Assembly: GCF_023243075.1 (NCBI RefSeq)
Contig: NZ_JALKFZ020000180.1
Span: forward strand, 1 to 64,000
Direction: 5' to 3'
Length of the DNA stretch: 64,000 nucleotides
Source of the DNA: Frankia sp. AiPa1
GTDB lineage: Bacteria > Actinomycetota > Actinomycetes > Frankiales > Frankiaceae
Shown here: positions 44,751 through 53,262 of the stretch, piece by piece
Layout of the letters: each line of letters opens with the position of its first letter
Position numbering within the stretch: position 1 is the stretch's first letter
Program-made: the position numbers and the translations under genes
The notes under the pieces: generated by a model
What the model was told of the DNA's origin: nothing
Database searches by the model: none
What the model saw: only the letters and a program-made list of their open reading frames with translations

Positions 44751-47700
44751 TTACGCGGGCAGAGGTGGGGGCCAGGCGAGCGGGGGGAGTCGAGCGAGCT
44801 CGTCCGCCCGGGTCAGCTCCACCGCCTGGCCCCGGGCGTAGGCGGCGGCGAACGTGGCCTCGTCCACCGCCGACCGGGTCCGTCGCAGCACCCGGTCGTG
44901 GTCCTGGTCGCCGGACCTGCTGACCAGGACGGCGGCGCCGAGCAGCTCGGCGGCGTGCGGCGCCGCACCGTCGTGCAGCGCCAAGTCCGCGACGGCCACC
45001 AGCACCCGGGCGATCACCGGGCTGTCGCCGGACCGGACCGCCTCGCCGAGCGCTGCGGCCAGCAGCATCCGGGCGCTGTCCAACCGGCCCAGCGCGAGCT
45101 CCACGTGGGCGATCGCGCTGGCCACCCAGGCCCGAAGCTGCGGAGCGCCGGCCTGGGGCCACAGCTGGGCCGCCGTGGGCAGGAGCACCGCGAGGGCCCG
45201 GTCGAGATCTCCGTCGAACCGGGCGAGGCAGCTGTCGATCACCGCGACGCTGGCGTGCAGCTCGGGGTTCGCGGCGCGCTGGGCGCTGCGGCGGGCGTCC
45301 TCCAGCGCCGACTCGGCCAGGGCCCGGTCACCAAGGGCCAGCGCCGCGAAGACCAGGTTGGACTGGAACTGCCCGGTGTCATCGGTCGAGTCGAGGTCGG
45401 CCATCAGCTCCCCCGCTCGGCGGTACGCCGCCACCGCGGCCGCGTGTTCGCCGCACAGCACGGACACCTCCCCGAGCGCCCCGTAGGAGATCGCCATCCC
45501 CCAGCGGTCGCCGATCTCGGTGAAGGCCGCGAGCGCGGCCCGGGCGCTGCGCTCCGCCTCCACCATCCGATCGCCCACGTTGATCGTCAGGTAGGCGTAC
45601 AGGACCCGGGCGACGGCGCTCGTCCACGGGTCTGGCAGGTCAAAGCAGTCCCGGAACGCCTGCAACGCACGGTCGGTCGCCGAACCACCCTCCAGCATGA
45701 TCCCGAAACCGCGCAACAGCGAGATCATCGGCGGCGACCCCCGCGGGAGCACATCAGCCGCGGACATCCCGGCTGCCGCGGCATCGGTGTGTTCAGCCTC
45801 GGCGGGCACGCGCCGCATCAGTCGCAGCGCCCGGTCGACATCCTGAAATCCGTCCACCGCGTTGAGGGCGGCGATCGCGCCGGCCATCGTCCGCGCCACC
45901 GCTGGCGTCTCTCCCGGCACGTCGAGCGCCGCTTCGGCGAGTTGCGCGCCCTCCGCTTTCCCGCCACGCAGCCACCAGTACCAGCCGAGAGCCGCCGCCA
46001 TCCGCACGGCAGTGTCCGCATCGCCGGCGGTGACCGCCGCGTGCAGGGCCGCATGCAGGTTGTCCTGCTCGGCGACGAGCCGCCGCAGCCAGTGGATCTG
46101 CTCGTGGCCGCGCAGGTGCGGCTCGGCGGTCTCGGCCAGGTCCAGGAAGTAGTCGGCGTGCGCGGTGCGCAGTCGCGCCCGCTCCCCGGCCTCGTCCAGG
46201 CGTTGCAGTCCGTACTCCCGAATGGTCTCCAGCTGCCGGTAGCGGCCGGTGCGGGCATCCGTGACCAGCAGCGACTTCTCGACCAGTGCCGTGAGCAGGT
46301 CCGGCACGTCGTCGGGGTCGAGCGGCCCCGCGAACAGCCCGGCGGCGCAGACCGCGCGAGCGCTGTCCGCGGTCACCCCGCCCGCGAAGATCGACAGGCG
46401 GCACCACAGCACGCGTTCGGGCTCATCGAGCAGATCCCAGCTCCAGGCGACGACGGCGGCCAGCGTGCGATGCCGGGGCAGGGCGGTACGGCTGCCCGAG
46501 CTCAGCAGGCGGAACCGGTCGTCAAGGCGCGCCGCGACCTGCTCGGGGGTCATCGCCCGCAGCCGCGCGGCGGCGAGCTCGATGGCAAGCGGCATGCCGT
46601 CCAACGCCCGGCAGATCCGCACGATCGCCGTGACCTGCCCGTCCCACTCGAAGCCTGGCTGGACGGCGGCAGCCCGGTCGGTGAACAGGCGCACCGCCGG
46701 GTAGCGGGCGATGCTCTCGGCGTCGGCGCTCCCGATGCTGGCCCGCGCGGCGAGCTCGGCCGGCGGCAACCCGAGTGGCTCGACCGGCCAGAGCGTCTCC
46801 CCGGTGATGGCCAACGGCTCGCGGCTGGTCGCGAGCACCCGCACCCCGGGGCAGGAGCCGAGTACCTCCTCCATGAGCGCCGCGGCCGGGTCCAGCAGAT
46901 GCTCACAGTTGTCCAGAACGAGCAGCATCCGCCGACCGGCGAGCGCGGCGACCAGTCGCGCCACCGGGTCGGCCTCGGCGCCACCGCGGATCCGCACGGT
47001 GTTGACCACGACCTGCTCGCGCAGGTTCAGCGCCGCGAACACCGCCTGCGGGATGTCGCTTCCAGCCATGATCGGCGCGAGCTCGACCAGCCAGACGCCG
47101 TCCACGGCCCAGTCGTCGGCAAGCAGCCGGCGGCCCGTCTCGACGGCGAGCCGGGTCTTGCCGGCCCCGCCCGGACCCACGAGGGTCACAAGCCTGGCCC
47201 CACGCACCAGCCGCTGCACCTGCTCTGCGTCCCGGGAGCGGCCGACGAAGCTGGTCAGCGCCGTTCGCAGGTTCGTCCGGAGCGGGCCGTCGAGCTCACG
47301 CTGCTCCCTGGCACCCGTCCCGGCGCCACCGGCCGGGGGATCGGCTCCGGCCGGGCGACCGGCGCCTTCGGCCTGATCGAGGCGAGCATCCGCCGAGAGG
47401 TCCGCGGGCGGGCCTGGGCCGGCGAGCAGACCAGGGCCGGCGGGCAGCAGAACCGCACTGTGCAGGGCGCGCAGCTCGGCGGAGGGGTCGACGCCGAGCT
47501 CGTCGGCGAGACGGGCCCGCAGTCGTTCGTAGGCGTCGAGTGCGTCGCCGGGACGACCCGCGGCACACAGGGCGCGCATCAGCACGGCGGTCGCCGACTC
47601 GCGCAGGGGATATGTGGTGACCAGCTCGGCGAGCTCCGCCACCAGTTCCGCACCGCCACCAAGCAGCAGCGCCGCCTCGGCCCGACCCTCGATGGCAGTG

Positions 47701-48200
47701 TGCCGGCACTCCTCGAGCCGGGCCGCGGTGGTCAGGGCGAACGGGGCATCGGCGACGTCGGCGAGCGGCGCGCCGCGCCACAGATCCAGCGCCGCACGCA
47801 GCAGCTCGGCGGCGCGGGCGGGATCACCGGCGCGCAGCAGCCCCCGGCCGTCGACGATGAGCTGCTCGAATCGGACGGCGTCGATGGCCTCGGCGGGCAG
47901 CGCCAGCCGATAGCCGGCGGAGCGGAACTCCAGCGGCAACCCCGGTACCGCCCGACGCAGCCGGGAGACCAGGGCCTGCAGGGCGCCGAGCGCCGCGGCG
48001 GGCGGACTGTCACCCCAGAGCCCGGCGATCAGCCAGCGGGTCGTCAGAGTTCGTCCTGGTTGCAGGGCCAGCAGGATCAGCAGGGTGCGCAGCCGGGAAC
48101 CACCGACATCGACCGTCGTGGCGGCGGCGCCGGATCCGGTCCGGACCTCCAGCGGGCCCAGCACACCGATCTGCACGCCCTGATTCTGCCTGCCAGGCAT
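44751..48200 (-). CDS. AfsR/SARP-family regulator with BTAD, NB-ARC-like ATPase and TPR-like repeats
   Basis: A 1149-residue regulator. Residues 10-95 are an OmpR-type winged helix (QIGVLGPLEVRTG start), 100-250 the bacterial transcriptional activation domain (ALDLWRGAPLADV; DALDAYERLRARLADELGVDP), and about 320-640 an AfsR-type ATPase with P-loop LVGPGGAGKTRLA and Walker B MLLVLDNCEHLLDPA. TPR-like helical repeats fill the rest (TIREYGLQRLDEAGERA onwards). Such proteins activate secondary-metabolism and export genes in actinomycetes. It faces the drug-exporter genes tail to tail and is divergent from the DinB-like gene. ATG at 48200 begins a family-like N-terminus. Regulation of the neighbouring exporter is plausible but unproven. 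Confidence 0.9.
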   Translation of the reverse strand: MPGRQNQGVQIGVLGPLEVRTGSGAAATTVDVGGSRLRTLLILLALQPGRTLTTRWLIAGLWGDSPPAAALGALQALVSRLRRAVPGLPLEFRSAGYRLALPAEAIDAVRFEQLIVDGRGLLRAGDPARAAELLRAALDLWRGAPLADVADAPFALTTAARLEECRHTAIEGRAEAALLLGGGAELVAELAELVTTYPLRESATAVLMRALCAAGRPGDALDAYERLRARLADELGVDPSAELRALHSAVLLPAGPGLLAGPGPPADLSADARLDQAEGAGRPAGADPPAGGAGTGAREQRELDGPLRTNLRTALTSFVGRSRDAEQVQRLVRGARLVTLVGPGGAGKTRLAVETGRRLLADDWAVDGVWLVELAPIMAGSDIPQAVFAALNLREQVVVNTVRIRGGAEADPVARLVAALAGRRMLLVLDNCEHLLDPAAALMEEVLGSCPGVRVLATSREPLAITGETLWPVEPLGLPPAELAARASIGSADAESIARYPAVRLFTDRAAAVQPGFEWDGQVTAIVRICRALDGMPLAIELAAARLRAMTPEQVAARLDDRFRLLSSGSRTALPRHRTLAAVVAWSWDLLDEPERVLWCRLSIFAGGVTADSARAVCAAGLFAGPLDPDDVPDLLTALVEKSLLVTDARTGRYRQLETIREYGLQRLDEAGERARLRTAHADYFLDLAETAEPHLRGHEQIHWLRRLVAEQDNLHAALHAAVTAGDADTAVRMAAALGWYWWLRGGKAEGAQLAEAALDVPGETPAVARTMAGAIAALNAVDGFQDVDRALRLMRRVPAEAEHTDAAAAGMSAADVLPRGSPPMISLLRGFGIMLEGGSATDRALQAFRDCFDLPDPWTSAVARVLYAYLTINVGDRMVEAERSARAALAAFTEIGDRWGMAISYGALGEVSVLCGEHAAAVAAYRRAGELMADLDSTDDTGQFQSNLVFAALALGDRALAESALEDARRSAQRAANPELHASVAVIDSCLARFDGDLDRALAVLLPTAAQLWPQAGAPQLRAWVASAIAHVELALGRLDSARMLLAAALGEAVRSGDSPVIARVLVAVADLALHDGAAPHAAELLGAAVLVSRSGDQDHDRVLRRTRSAVDEATFAAAYARGQAVELTRADELARLPPLAWPPPLPA

Positions 48201-48304
48201 CGAAGCGGTCGACGCGATTGCCGCAGGCCCTCGCCGCCCAGGACGGCGCCTAAGATCGGCAGTGGTGCCGCCGGTGTCGTAACGATCGCAGGAGGGGAGC
48301 CCGC

Positions 48305-48823
48305 GTGATGAATGGTTCCGATCTGCTGGCCGACGCGTTCGGCCGGATCCGCGACGAGGTGCGCGATGCCGTCACCGGGCTGAGCGGTCCGCAGCTGGGC
48401 ATCCGCCTCGACGGCGCGGCCAACTCGATCGCCTGGCTGGTCTGGCACCTGACCCGGGTGCAGGACGACCACGTCGCCGAGGTCGCTGGCGTCGAGCAGG
48501 TATGGACGGCGCACGGCTTCGCCGGGCGGTTCGCCCTGCCGCTGGACACCGCCTCCATCGGGTACGGGCACACCTCCGCGCAGGTCGACGTGGTCCAGGT
48601 CGACGATCCGGAGCTGCTCGTCGCCTACCACGAGGCCGTCCACGACCAGACCGTCCGCTACCTGTCCGGGCTGTCCGAGGCAGACTTCGAGCGGGTCGTC
48701 GACAAGCGGTGGGAGCCGCCGGTCACCCTCGGCGTCCGACTGATCAGTGTGATCGCGGACGATCTGCAACACGTCGGCCAGGCTGCCCTGCTACGCGGCA
48801 TCCTCGAGCGGCGGAAAGCCTGA
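48305..48823 (+). CDS. DinB-like / DUF664 protein
   Basis: A 172-residue four-helix-bundle protein of the DinB/DUF664 superfamily. The pattern NSIAWLVWHLTRVQDDHVAEV has the first metal-binding His, and DDLQHVGQAALLRGIL carries the late His. This branch includes mycothiol- and bacillithiol-dependent enzymes, so a mycothiol-linked detoxification role is possible. The start GTG 48305 or ATG 48308 follows aggagggg. It is divergent from the AfsR-like gene and followed by a small frame nine bases after its stop. Confidence 0.85.
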   Translation: MMNGSDLLADAFGRIRDEVRDAVTGLSGPQLGIRLDGAANSIAWLVWHLTRVQDDHVAEVAGVEQVWTAHGFAGRFALPLDTASIGYGHTSAQVDVVQVDDPELLVAYHEAVHDQTVRYLSGLSEADFERVVDKRWEPPVTLGVRLISVIADDLQHVGQAALLRGILERRKA

Positions 48824-48831
48824 GTCCCGCG

Positions 48832-49059
48832 ATGGCCCGCCACTTCATCACCCGCGATGGCCGGCCGGTCGACCTGGCCGAATGGGAGCCGGCCGCCCGC
48901 GCGCACTGGACGCACGTCGAGCCCCTGTCCATCGACATGATTATGCGCGACGCCGGTATCGACACGCCGCCAGCGATCCCCGGCTGGCCTGCGGCTGCCT
49001 GCGACGCGCCCGACCCGCCGGAAACCCCCGACACGCCAGACGCCGTGGACGGCGCATGA
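48832..49059 (+). CDS. Small hypothetical protein
   Basis: A 75-residue protein. The first 50 residues are ordered and have an unusual content of Trp and His (RHFITRDGRPVDLAEWEP; HWTHVEPLSIDMIMRDAGI); the tail is Pro/Asp-rich. ATG at 48832 lies eight bases after the stop of the DinB-like gene, so the two are probably co-transcribed. I recognise no family. The frame ends 11 bases before the convergent SsgA-like stop. Confidence 0.5.
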   Translation: MARHFITRDGRPVDLAEWEPAARAHWTHVEPLSIDMIMRDAGIDTPPAIPGWPAAACDAPDPPETPDTPDAVDGA

Positions 49060-49070
49060 CCTGATTCCCG

Positions 49071-49508
49071 TCAGGGGTTACGGGTGCGCAGCAGGGTGCG
49101 CAGCTCCGCGTTCCAGTCGACGGCGTCGCTCTCGCGGCCCGCCGGCACCTGGGCCTCGATCTCGGCGAGGAACCGGGTGACCACCGAACGGGGCAGCTCC
49201 AGATCGGCGCGCCCGGACGGGCTGGACAGTGAGACGGTCACCACCGCGCGTCCATGCGAGCGCGCCGGCCGGATGCGGACGTCCCCCACGCCAGCCCGGC
49301 TCTGGCTGCCGTCCGCGAGCAGGGAACGGGCGAAGATCCAGGTAATGGACTCGCGCCCCGGACGCAGGATGAGCTCCACCGCGAACGGGTCCGCCGGGTC
49401 GTAGCGCAGCGTGCCCGCGACGGCGGCCCGAGCCCCGTCGTCCGTGACGAAGTCAGCGGAGAGATCGCGCACCACGACATGCGCGGGCGTCGAGCTGTGA
49501 CGGAGCAT
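49071..49508 (-). CDS. SsgA-family sporulation / cell-division regulator
   Basis: A 145-residue SsgA-like protein. The family signature runs through LRYDPADPFAVELIL, ITWIFARSLLADG and RSHGRAVVTVSLSSPSGRADLELP. In streptomycetes SsgA-like proteins direct septum placement and spore-wall synthesis; they occur only in morphologically complex actinomycetes, which makes this gene a useful taxonomic marker. ATG at 49508 has gggagg seven bases upstream, which rules out the much longer upstream frame. It is convergent with the small gene to its left. Confidence 0.88.
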   Translation of the reverse strand: MLRHSSTPAHVVVRDLSADFVTDDGARAAVAGTLRYDPADPFAVELILRPGRESITWIFARSLLADGSQSRAGVGDVRIRPARSHGRAVVTVSLSSPSGRADLELPRSVVTRFLAEIEAQVPAGRESDAVDWNAELRTLLRTRNP

Positions 49509-49886
49509 TCGCTGCCTCCCAACACGATCGGAACCGACCCTGTCAGCATCGCTGCCCTCAGCGCCTTGTCGCGCTCCCCGTCGGGCCTGAGTCCACAGGC
49601 GGAACAACCCGCGAGCCACGGGCCGGTCGGCCGCCCCGGGCCGGGCCCGCTCGCTCCATCCCAGCTCAGGCGGCAGGTCCGCGCCAGCCGGGAGTCGCGT
49701 CAGTGCGGAGCGGACGGTGGTGCCTGCGCCTCGGGTGTTTCGCTGACCCGCGCCCCGCCCCGCGTCGGTGTCAGCCCCGCCCCGCGTCGGTATCAGCCCA
49801 TCGGGACACCCACTCAGGCGGTCACTGTGGGCAGCCTGCGGGCGCCTCCGGCGGGTACCCGGGGTGGGGACGGAGAGTAGGTTCGG
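49509..49886. other. Divergent intergenic region with a 22-bp direct repeat
   Basis: This lies between the SsgA-like and MscS-like genes, which point away from each other. Two tandem 22-bp units begin ccccgccccgcgtcggt at 49753-49774 and 49775-49796 and differ at one base. No gene is evident, and long frames here are shadows. Confidence 0.5.
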
Positions 49887-50903
49887 GTGGGTGAGCGGAG
49901 TTCGAACCCACCTGTCGGCATGACCGTCCTTCCGTCCTCGGCCGCCGCGATGGTTTCCCCACCGGTCCTTGGCAGTGGTCCTGGGACGACGCACGGGGCG
50001 GTCCGGGCGGCGGCGCACGCGACGGTCAGCGCGACGGCGCCGCTGAGCGACATCAGTCACTGGGCCCGCGGCAGCGGCCTCGAGGTCGTCATGCTGCTGA
50101 CCGGCGCCCTCCTGCTCACCCGGCTCGCCAGCTGGATCGGCAACCGCGTCACCAGCCGGATCGACGTTCAGGCCAGTCAGGATCGGGTGGTGCGGACCGA
50201 GGCGGCCAAACACCGGCACGCCGTCGCCCAAGTGATCACCTGGGTGGTCCTGGTCATCGTCTACTGCCTGACCGCGGTGCTCGTCCTGCAACGGTTCGGC
50301 GTGCCGGTGACCGGGTTCGTCGCACCGGCGACGATCGTCGGTGTGGCGCTCGGCCTCGGAGCGCAGCGGATCGTGCAGGACATGCTCGCCGGGTTCTTCC
50401 TCATAGCCGAACGGCAGTACGGCTTCGGTGATCTGGTGCGGCTTTATGTCGCCGGCGGTCCCGGAACGGGATCACTTGGTACTGTCGAGGAGGTCACGCT
50501 ACGCATCACGCGGCTGCGGACCTCCAGTGGCGAGGTCGTCACCACGCCGAACGGGCAGATCGCCCAGGTGATCAACCTGTCCAGGGACTGGGCCCGCGCG
50601 GTCATCGACGTCCCGATCCCGGCGAGCGCGGACGTCACCACCGTGAGCGACCTGCTCAACCGGGTCGGCGCCGAGGCCTACTCCGACGAGGTCCTGCATG
50701 ACCTGCTGCTCGACGCCCCCTCGGTGATGGGCGTGGAGAGCCTCGACCTCGACGAGTACCGCATCCGGGTCGTCGCCCGCACCCAGCCGGGCCGTCAGTT
50801 CGAGGTGGGACGGACCCTGCGCGCCCGCGTCTCCACCGCGCTCAAGCGCGAGGGCATCACCGTTCCCCCCGACCTCGACACCGCCGCCCCCACCGGCACG
50901 TGA
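49887..50903 (+). CDS. Small-conductance mechanosensitive channel (MscS family)
   Basis: A 338-residue channel protein. Membrane helices lie at about 65-85 (GLEVVMLLTGALLLTRLAS) and 112-135 (VITWVVLVIVYCLTAVLVL). The pore-lining TM3 follows (VAPATIVGVALGLGAQRIVQDMLAG), with the conserved GLGAQ. The beta domain (VRLYVAGG...GTVEEVTLRITRLRTSSGEVVTTPNG) and C-terminal domain complete the family plan. It releases osmolytes under hypo-osmotic shock. GTG 49887 and ATG 49920 are both possible starts; ggagag lies ten bases before the former. A 7-bp stem (49886-49892 with 49906-49912) covers the GTG and could affect start choice. Confidence 0.88.
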   Translation: MGERSSNPPVGMTVLPSSAAAMVSPPVLGSGPGTTHGAVRAAAHATVSATAPLSDISHWARGSGLEVVMLLTGALLLTRLASWIGNRVTSRIDVQASQDRVVRTEAAKHRHAVAQVITWVVLVIVYCLTAVLVLQRFGVPVTGFVAPATIVGVALGLGAQRIVQDMLAGFFLIAERQYGFGDLVRLYVAGGPGTGSLGTVEEVTLRITRLRTSSGEVVTTPNGQIAQVINLSRDWARAVIDVPIPASADVTTVSDLLNRVGAEAYSDEVLHDLLLDAPSVMGVESLDLDEYRIRVVARTQPGRQFEVGRTLRARVSTALKREGITVPPDLDTAAPTGT

Positions 50904-50991
50904 GCTGCGACATAGCCGTCGCGGTGCAGTCGTCGCCGTGCGGCCGTCGCCGTGCGGCTGTCCCGGTAAAGGCCGTCCCCGTGAGGTTGCC

Positions 50992-51447
50992 ATGCTGACA
51001 TCGTCCGCAAGCCTGCGGGTGCTCCGCTTCGTCCAGTCGATCCACATGCGCCGCTCGACCATGGCGCTGATCGTCTTCTTCCTGGTCACCGCCGCCGCCT
51101 ACCTGTGGGTCCGGCCGACGCCGACACATGTCGCCCAGACCCACGAGCTGGTCCGTACCACGACGACGGACGACGACACGACCACCGAGACCGTGACCAC
51201 CCCTCGTCATGCCACCCGGCCCAGCGCAACCCCCACGCCTGCCGTCTCCGCCACGCCCACGCCCGTCCCCTCGCTGACCCCGACGCCGACCGGCACAGCC
51301 ATCCCGCCCAGCGCCACGGCAACCCCGTCCGCCGACCCCGGCCTGCTCGGTTCCTTCGGCGCAAGCCCCTCGCCCGGCGCCCCCGGCGTTGGAAGTGGCC
51401 TCGGCGGCGCCGGCCAGGCGACCCAGAGCGCCCCCACCCAGCCCTGA
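50992..51447 (+). CDS. Membrane-anchored Thr/Pro-rich protein
   Basis: A 151-residue protein with one transmembrane helix near the N-terminus (about 24-41, MALIVFFLVTAAAYLWV) and a long external tail rich in Thr, Pro, Ala and Ser, likely disordered and perhaps glycosylated. The start ATG at 50992 has gtgaggtt upstream. The 60 bases before it contain short repeats of gccgtcgccgtgcgg. It lies between MscS and LapA genes on the same strand. No family is recognised. Confidence 0.55.
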   Translation: MLTSSASLRVLRFVQSIHMRRSTMALIVFFLVTAAAYLWVRPTPTHVAQTHELVRTTTTDDDTTTETVTTPRHATRPSATPTPAVSATPTPVPSLTPTPTGTAIPPSATATPSADPGLLGSFGASPSPGAPGVGSGLGGAGQATQSAPTQP

Positions 51448-51488
51448 CAGACGAGCGACATCGCGACCGGGACCGTAGACCAGGACCC

Positions 51489-51530
51489 GGATCGCACCTG
51501 GCCGGGATCCGGATCGCACCTGGCCGGGAT
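51489..51530 (+). repeat. 22-bp tandem repeat
   Basis: Two consecutive copies of ggatcgcacctggccgggat plus cc lie at 51489-51510 and 51511-51530, in the gap before the LapA-like gene. The copies are identical over their shared 20 bases. Their role is unknown. Confidence 0.6.
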
Positions 51531-51561
51531 ATTGTCAAGCTGGCGGGGTACGCATCCCATC

Positions 51562-52272
51562 ATGACGACGCCGCCCCGCGACCTGCCGCCCAAGGGCGGC
51601 GCACCGCAACCGACCCCCGGCCCAGGGTCCGCGACGGGCCCGCTCACCGGCCCCCCACCGGCCGGCGCACCGGCCGCGAGCGCTCCACCGGCCGCAGGAG
51701 CGCCGCCCACCGGCGCTCCGCCCGTCGGCGGCGCCTTCCCGGGCTCTGCCTATCCGGGGTCCGCATACCCGGGGTCCGCATACCCCGATCCGGCGCCCAC
51801 CGGACCACCGGCCGGGCAGGGCGGCCCGATATCCGGACCACAGGGCACCCCGCCCGGTTCCGGCTCGACAGGCCATCACAGCCGATTCGGCCGCGGCGGC
51901 CGACCGGACATCCCCGTCACCCGCACCAGCCGGGTCTGGACGACTCTGGTCCTGTTCGCACTCGTCCTGATCGTTCTGTTGATCTTCATTCTGCAGAACC
52001 TCGACGATGTCAAGGTCTCGTTCCTCGGTGCGCACGGCACCATGCCGCTCGCCGTGGCGATGCTGTTCGCCGCGGTCGCCGGGGCGCTACTCGTCGCCAT
52101 CCCCGGCGTCGGCCGCATGATCCAGCTCCGCAGGACCGTCCGCCGCACCGCCACCCAGCCTCCCGTCGGCACCACCGCGACCGACCGTCCCCTCCCCCCG
52201 GGCACAGGGACGTCCGCCGACGGTCAGCAGAGCCCCAGCGCCCGCACGACAACGGCGCCTCGCCACCGATGA
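51562..52272 (+). CDS. LapA-family (DUF1049) membrane protein
   Basis: A 236-residue protein. The first 115 residues are a Pro/Gly/Ala-rich cytoplasmic region with three GSAYP repeats. The LapA/DUF1049 core follows at about 125-200: a helix (VWTTLVLFALVLIVLLIFIL), QNLDDVKVSFLG and a second helix (AVAMLFAAVAGALLVAIPGV). LapA-like proteins take part in envelope and lipopolysaccharide assembly in proteobacteria; in actinomycetes the role is unclear. I start at ATG 51562 because the upstream extension lacks a ribosome site. Confidence 0.8.
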   Translation: MTTPPRDLPPKGGAPQPTPGPGSATGPLTGPPPAGAPAASAPPAAGAPPTGAPPVGGAFPGSAYPGSAYPGSAYPDPAPTGPPAGQGGPISGPQGTPPGSGSTGHHSRFGRGGRPDIPVTRTSRVWTTLVLFALVLIVLLIFILQNLDDVKVSFLGAHGTMPLAVAMLFAAVAGALLVAIPGVGRMIQLRRTVRRTATQPPVGTTATDRPLPPGTGTSADGQQSPSARTTTAPRHR

Positions 52273-52296
52273 TCGCTCCGCAGTGGGCAGTCGCGC

Positions 52297-52370
52297 AAGA
52301 TCCGGCTAACCAGGTCGCCGTGGGGGGCAAAACGGACACGAATACCCCCACGACGACCTGGTTGGATCTT
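52297..52370. repeat. Long imperfect palindrome between convergent genes
   Basis: Left arm AAGATCC-ggct-AACCAGGTCG-C-CGTGGGGG (52297-52326) pairs with right arm CCCCCACG-A-CGACCTGGTT-GGATCTT (52345-52370). That gives 25 base pairs, one mismatch and a four-base bulge on one side, around an 18-base loop. It sits in the 216-base gap between the convergent LapA-like and universal-stress genes, so a two-way terminator is the simplest reading. No T-run follows on either side. The one-sided bulge and a GTTGGAT on the right also recall folded recombination sites. Confidence 0.7.
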
Positions 52371-52488
52371 CGGCCGGTCTGGCCGCTGGGATTCCGTCGC
52401 GGAACGTGACTCTGAACGTCTGGCGGCGGGCCCGGCGGGCCTGAAGGGGTCAGTGGGATCGGGGAACGCTTCGCCGACGGGTCCGAGG

Positions 52489-53112
52489 CTATGGGACGAC
52501 CAGGACGGGCCATGTGCCGCCACGGACGAGGCGTCCGGCGAGCGAGCCGACCAGGCGATGGCCGGCGCTCTCGGAGGCACCGACCACAACCATGTCGGCC
52601 TGGACCTCGGTGGCGGTGCGTCGGATGCCATCCAGGGGGTCACCGGTGCGGACCAGGAAGCGGATCGGGATCTCGAGTTCCGCTTCCCGGCTCCGGATCA
52701 GCGAGCGGATCTCCGCGACGACGGCGTCCATGATCGCTTGCGTGGCGTTGCCGGCGGGCACGGCCGAGAACGCGAGCCAGGCTGGCGGGGAGACCACGTA
52801 GACGACAACCAGACGGGACGCCTGGCGGCGGGCGAGCCCGGCGGCATAGGCGGCGGCGCGCAGGGAGGTGCGGGAACCGTCGACCCCGGCGACGATCGTG
52901 GCCGGGCCGTCGGTGCCAAGCTCGAACCGCCCTCGCAGGTGGTCAGGGCCGAAGTCCTCGACCTGCACCACCGAGGGTCCCAGCTCGTCAACGCCGCCGC
53001 GGTCGCCACGGCCGTCAGCGCCGTCAGCGCCGTCAGCGCCGTCAGCGCCGTCAGGGTCGCCAGGGTCGCCGTCCCGAACATCGCCATCGTCCTCGTGATC
53101 ATCCTCGCTCAC
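52489..53112 (-). CDS. Universal stress protein (UspA family) with repeat-rich N-terminus
   Basis: A 207-residue protein. Residues 70-207 form one Usp domain: ATIVAGVDGSRTSLRA at the start and the ATP-binding pattern VVVGASESAGHRLVGSLAGRLVRGGTWPVLVV at the end, which departs slightly from the usual G-x2-G-x9-G spacing. The N-terminus is acidic and contains GAD repeats encoded by the tandem array at 53011-53055. Usp proteins support survival under stress or energy limitation. The upstream start is not certain; an internal start nearer the domain is possible. Confidence 0.8.
   Translation of the reverse strand: MSEDDHEDDGDVRDGDPGDPDGADGADGADGADGRGDRGGVDELGPSVVQVEDFGPDHLRGRFELGTDGPATIVAGVDGSRTSLRAAAYAAGLARRQASRLVVVYVVSPPAWLAFSAVPAGNATQAIMDAVVAEIRSLIRSREAELEIPIRFLVRTGDPLDGIRRTATEVQADMVVVGASESAGHRLVGSLAGRLVRGGTWPVLVVP
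53011..53055 (+). repeat. 9-bp coding tandem repeat
   Basis: Five head-to-tail copies of gccgtcagc (the last ending gg) encode Gly-Ala-Asp units in the N-terminus of the universal stress protein on the minus strand. A 9-bp unit changes length without shifting frame, so copy number may vary between strains. Confidence 0.75.
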
Positions 53113-53262
53113 AGCGTCCAGTCTGGAACATCCGCCGGTCGCGTTCCCCGCCGGCCTGAGCCGACACGGCCGGTGTCACCATTAGCGGGCCGACGGTGAC
53201 CCGGCCGGCTACCGCCACAGACCGTCATCGCGGCTGGTCAGGCAGCGCCTGCGGCTTGCGAG

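Noticed and set aside
44604..48308. A 1234-codon open frame on the plus strand
   Set aside because: It is the antisense shadow of the AfsR-like regulator gene, whose minus-strand product has full BTAD and ATPase motifs. The plus product is Arg/Gly/Gln-rich with no motif.
49880..49915. A tRNA T-arm (gttcgaaccc)
   Set aside because: No acceptor, D-arm or anticodon stem can be built around it. It is better explained as a hairpin over the MscS start region.
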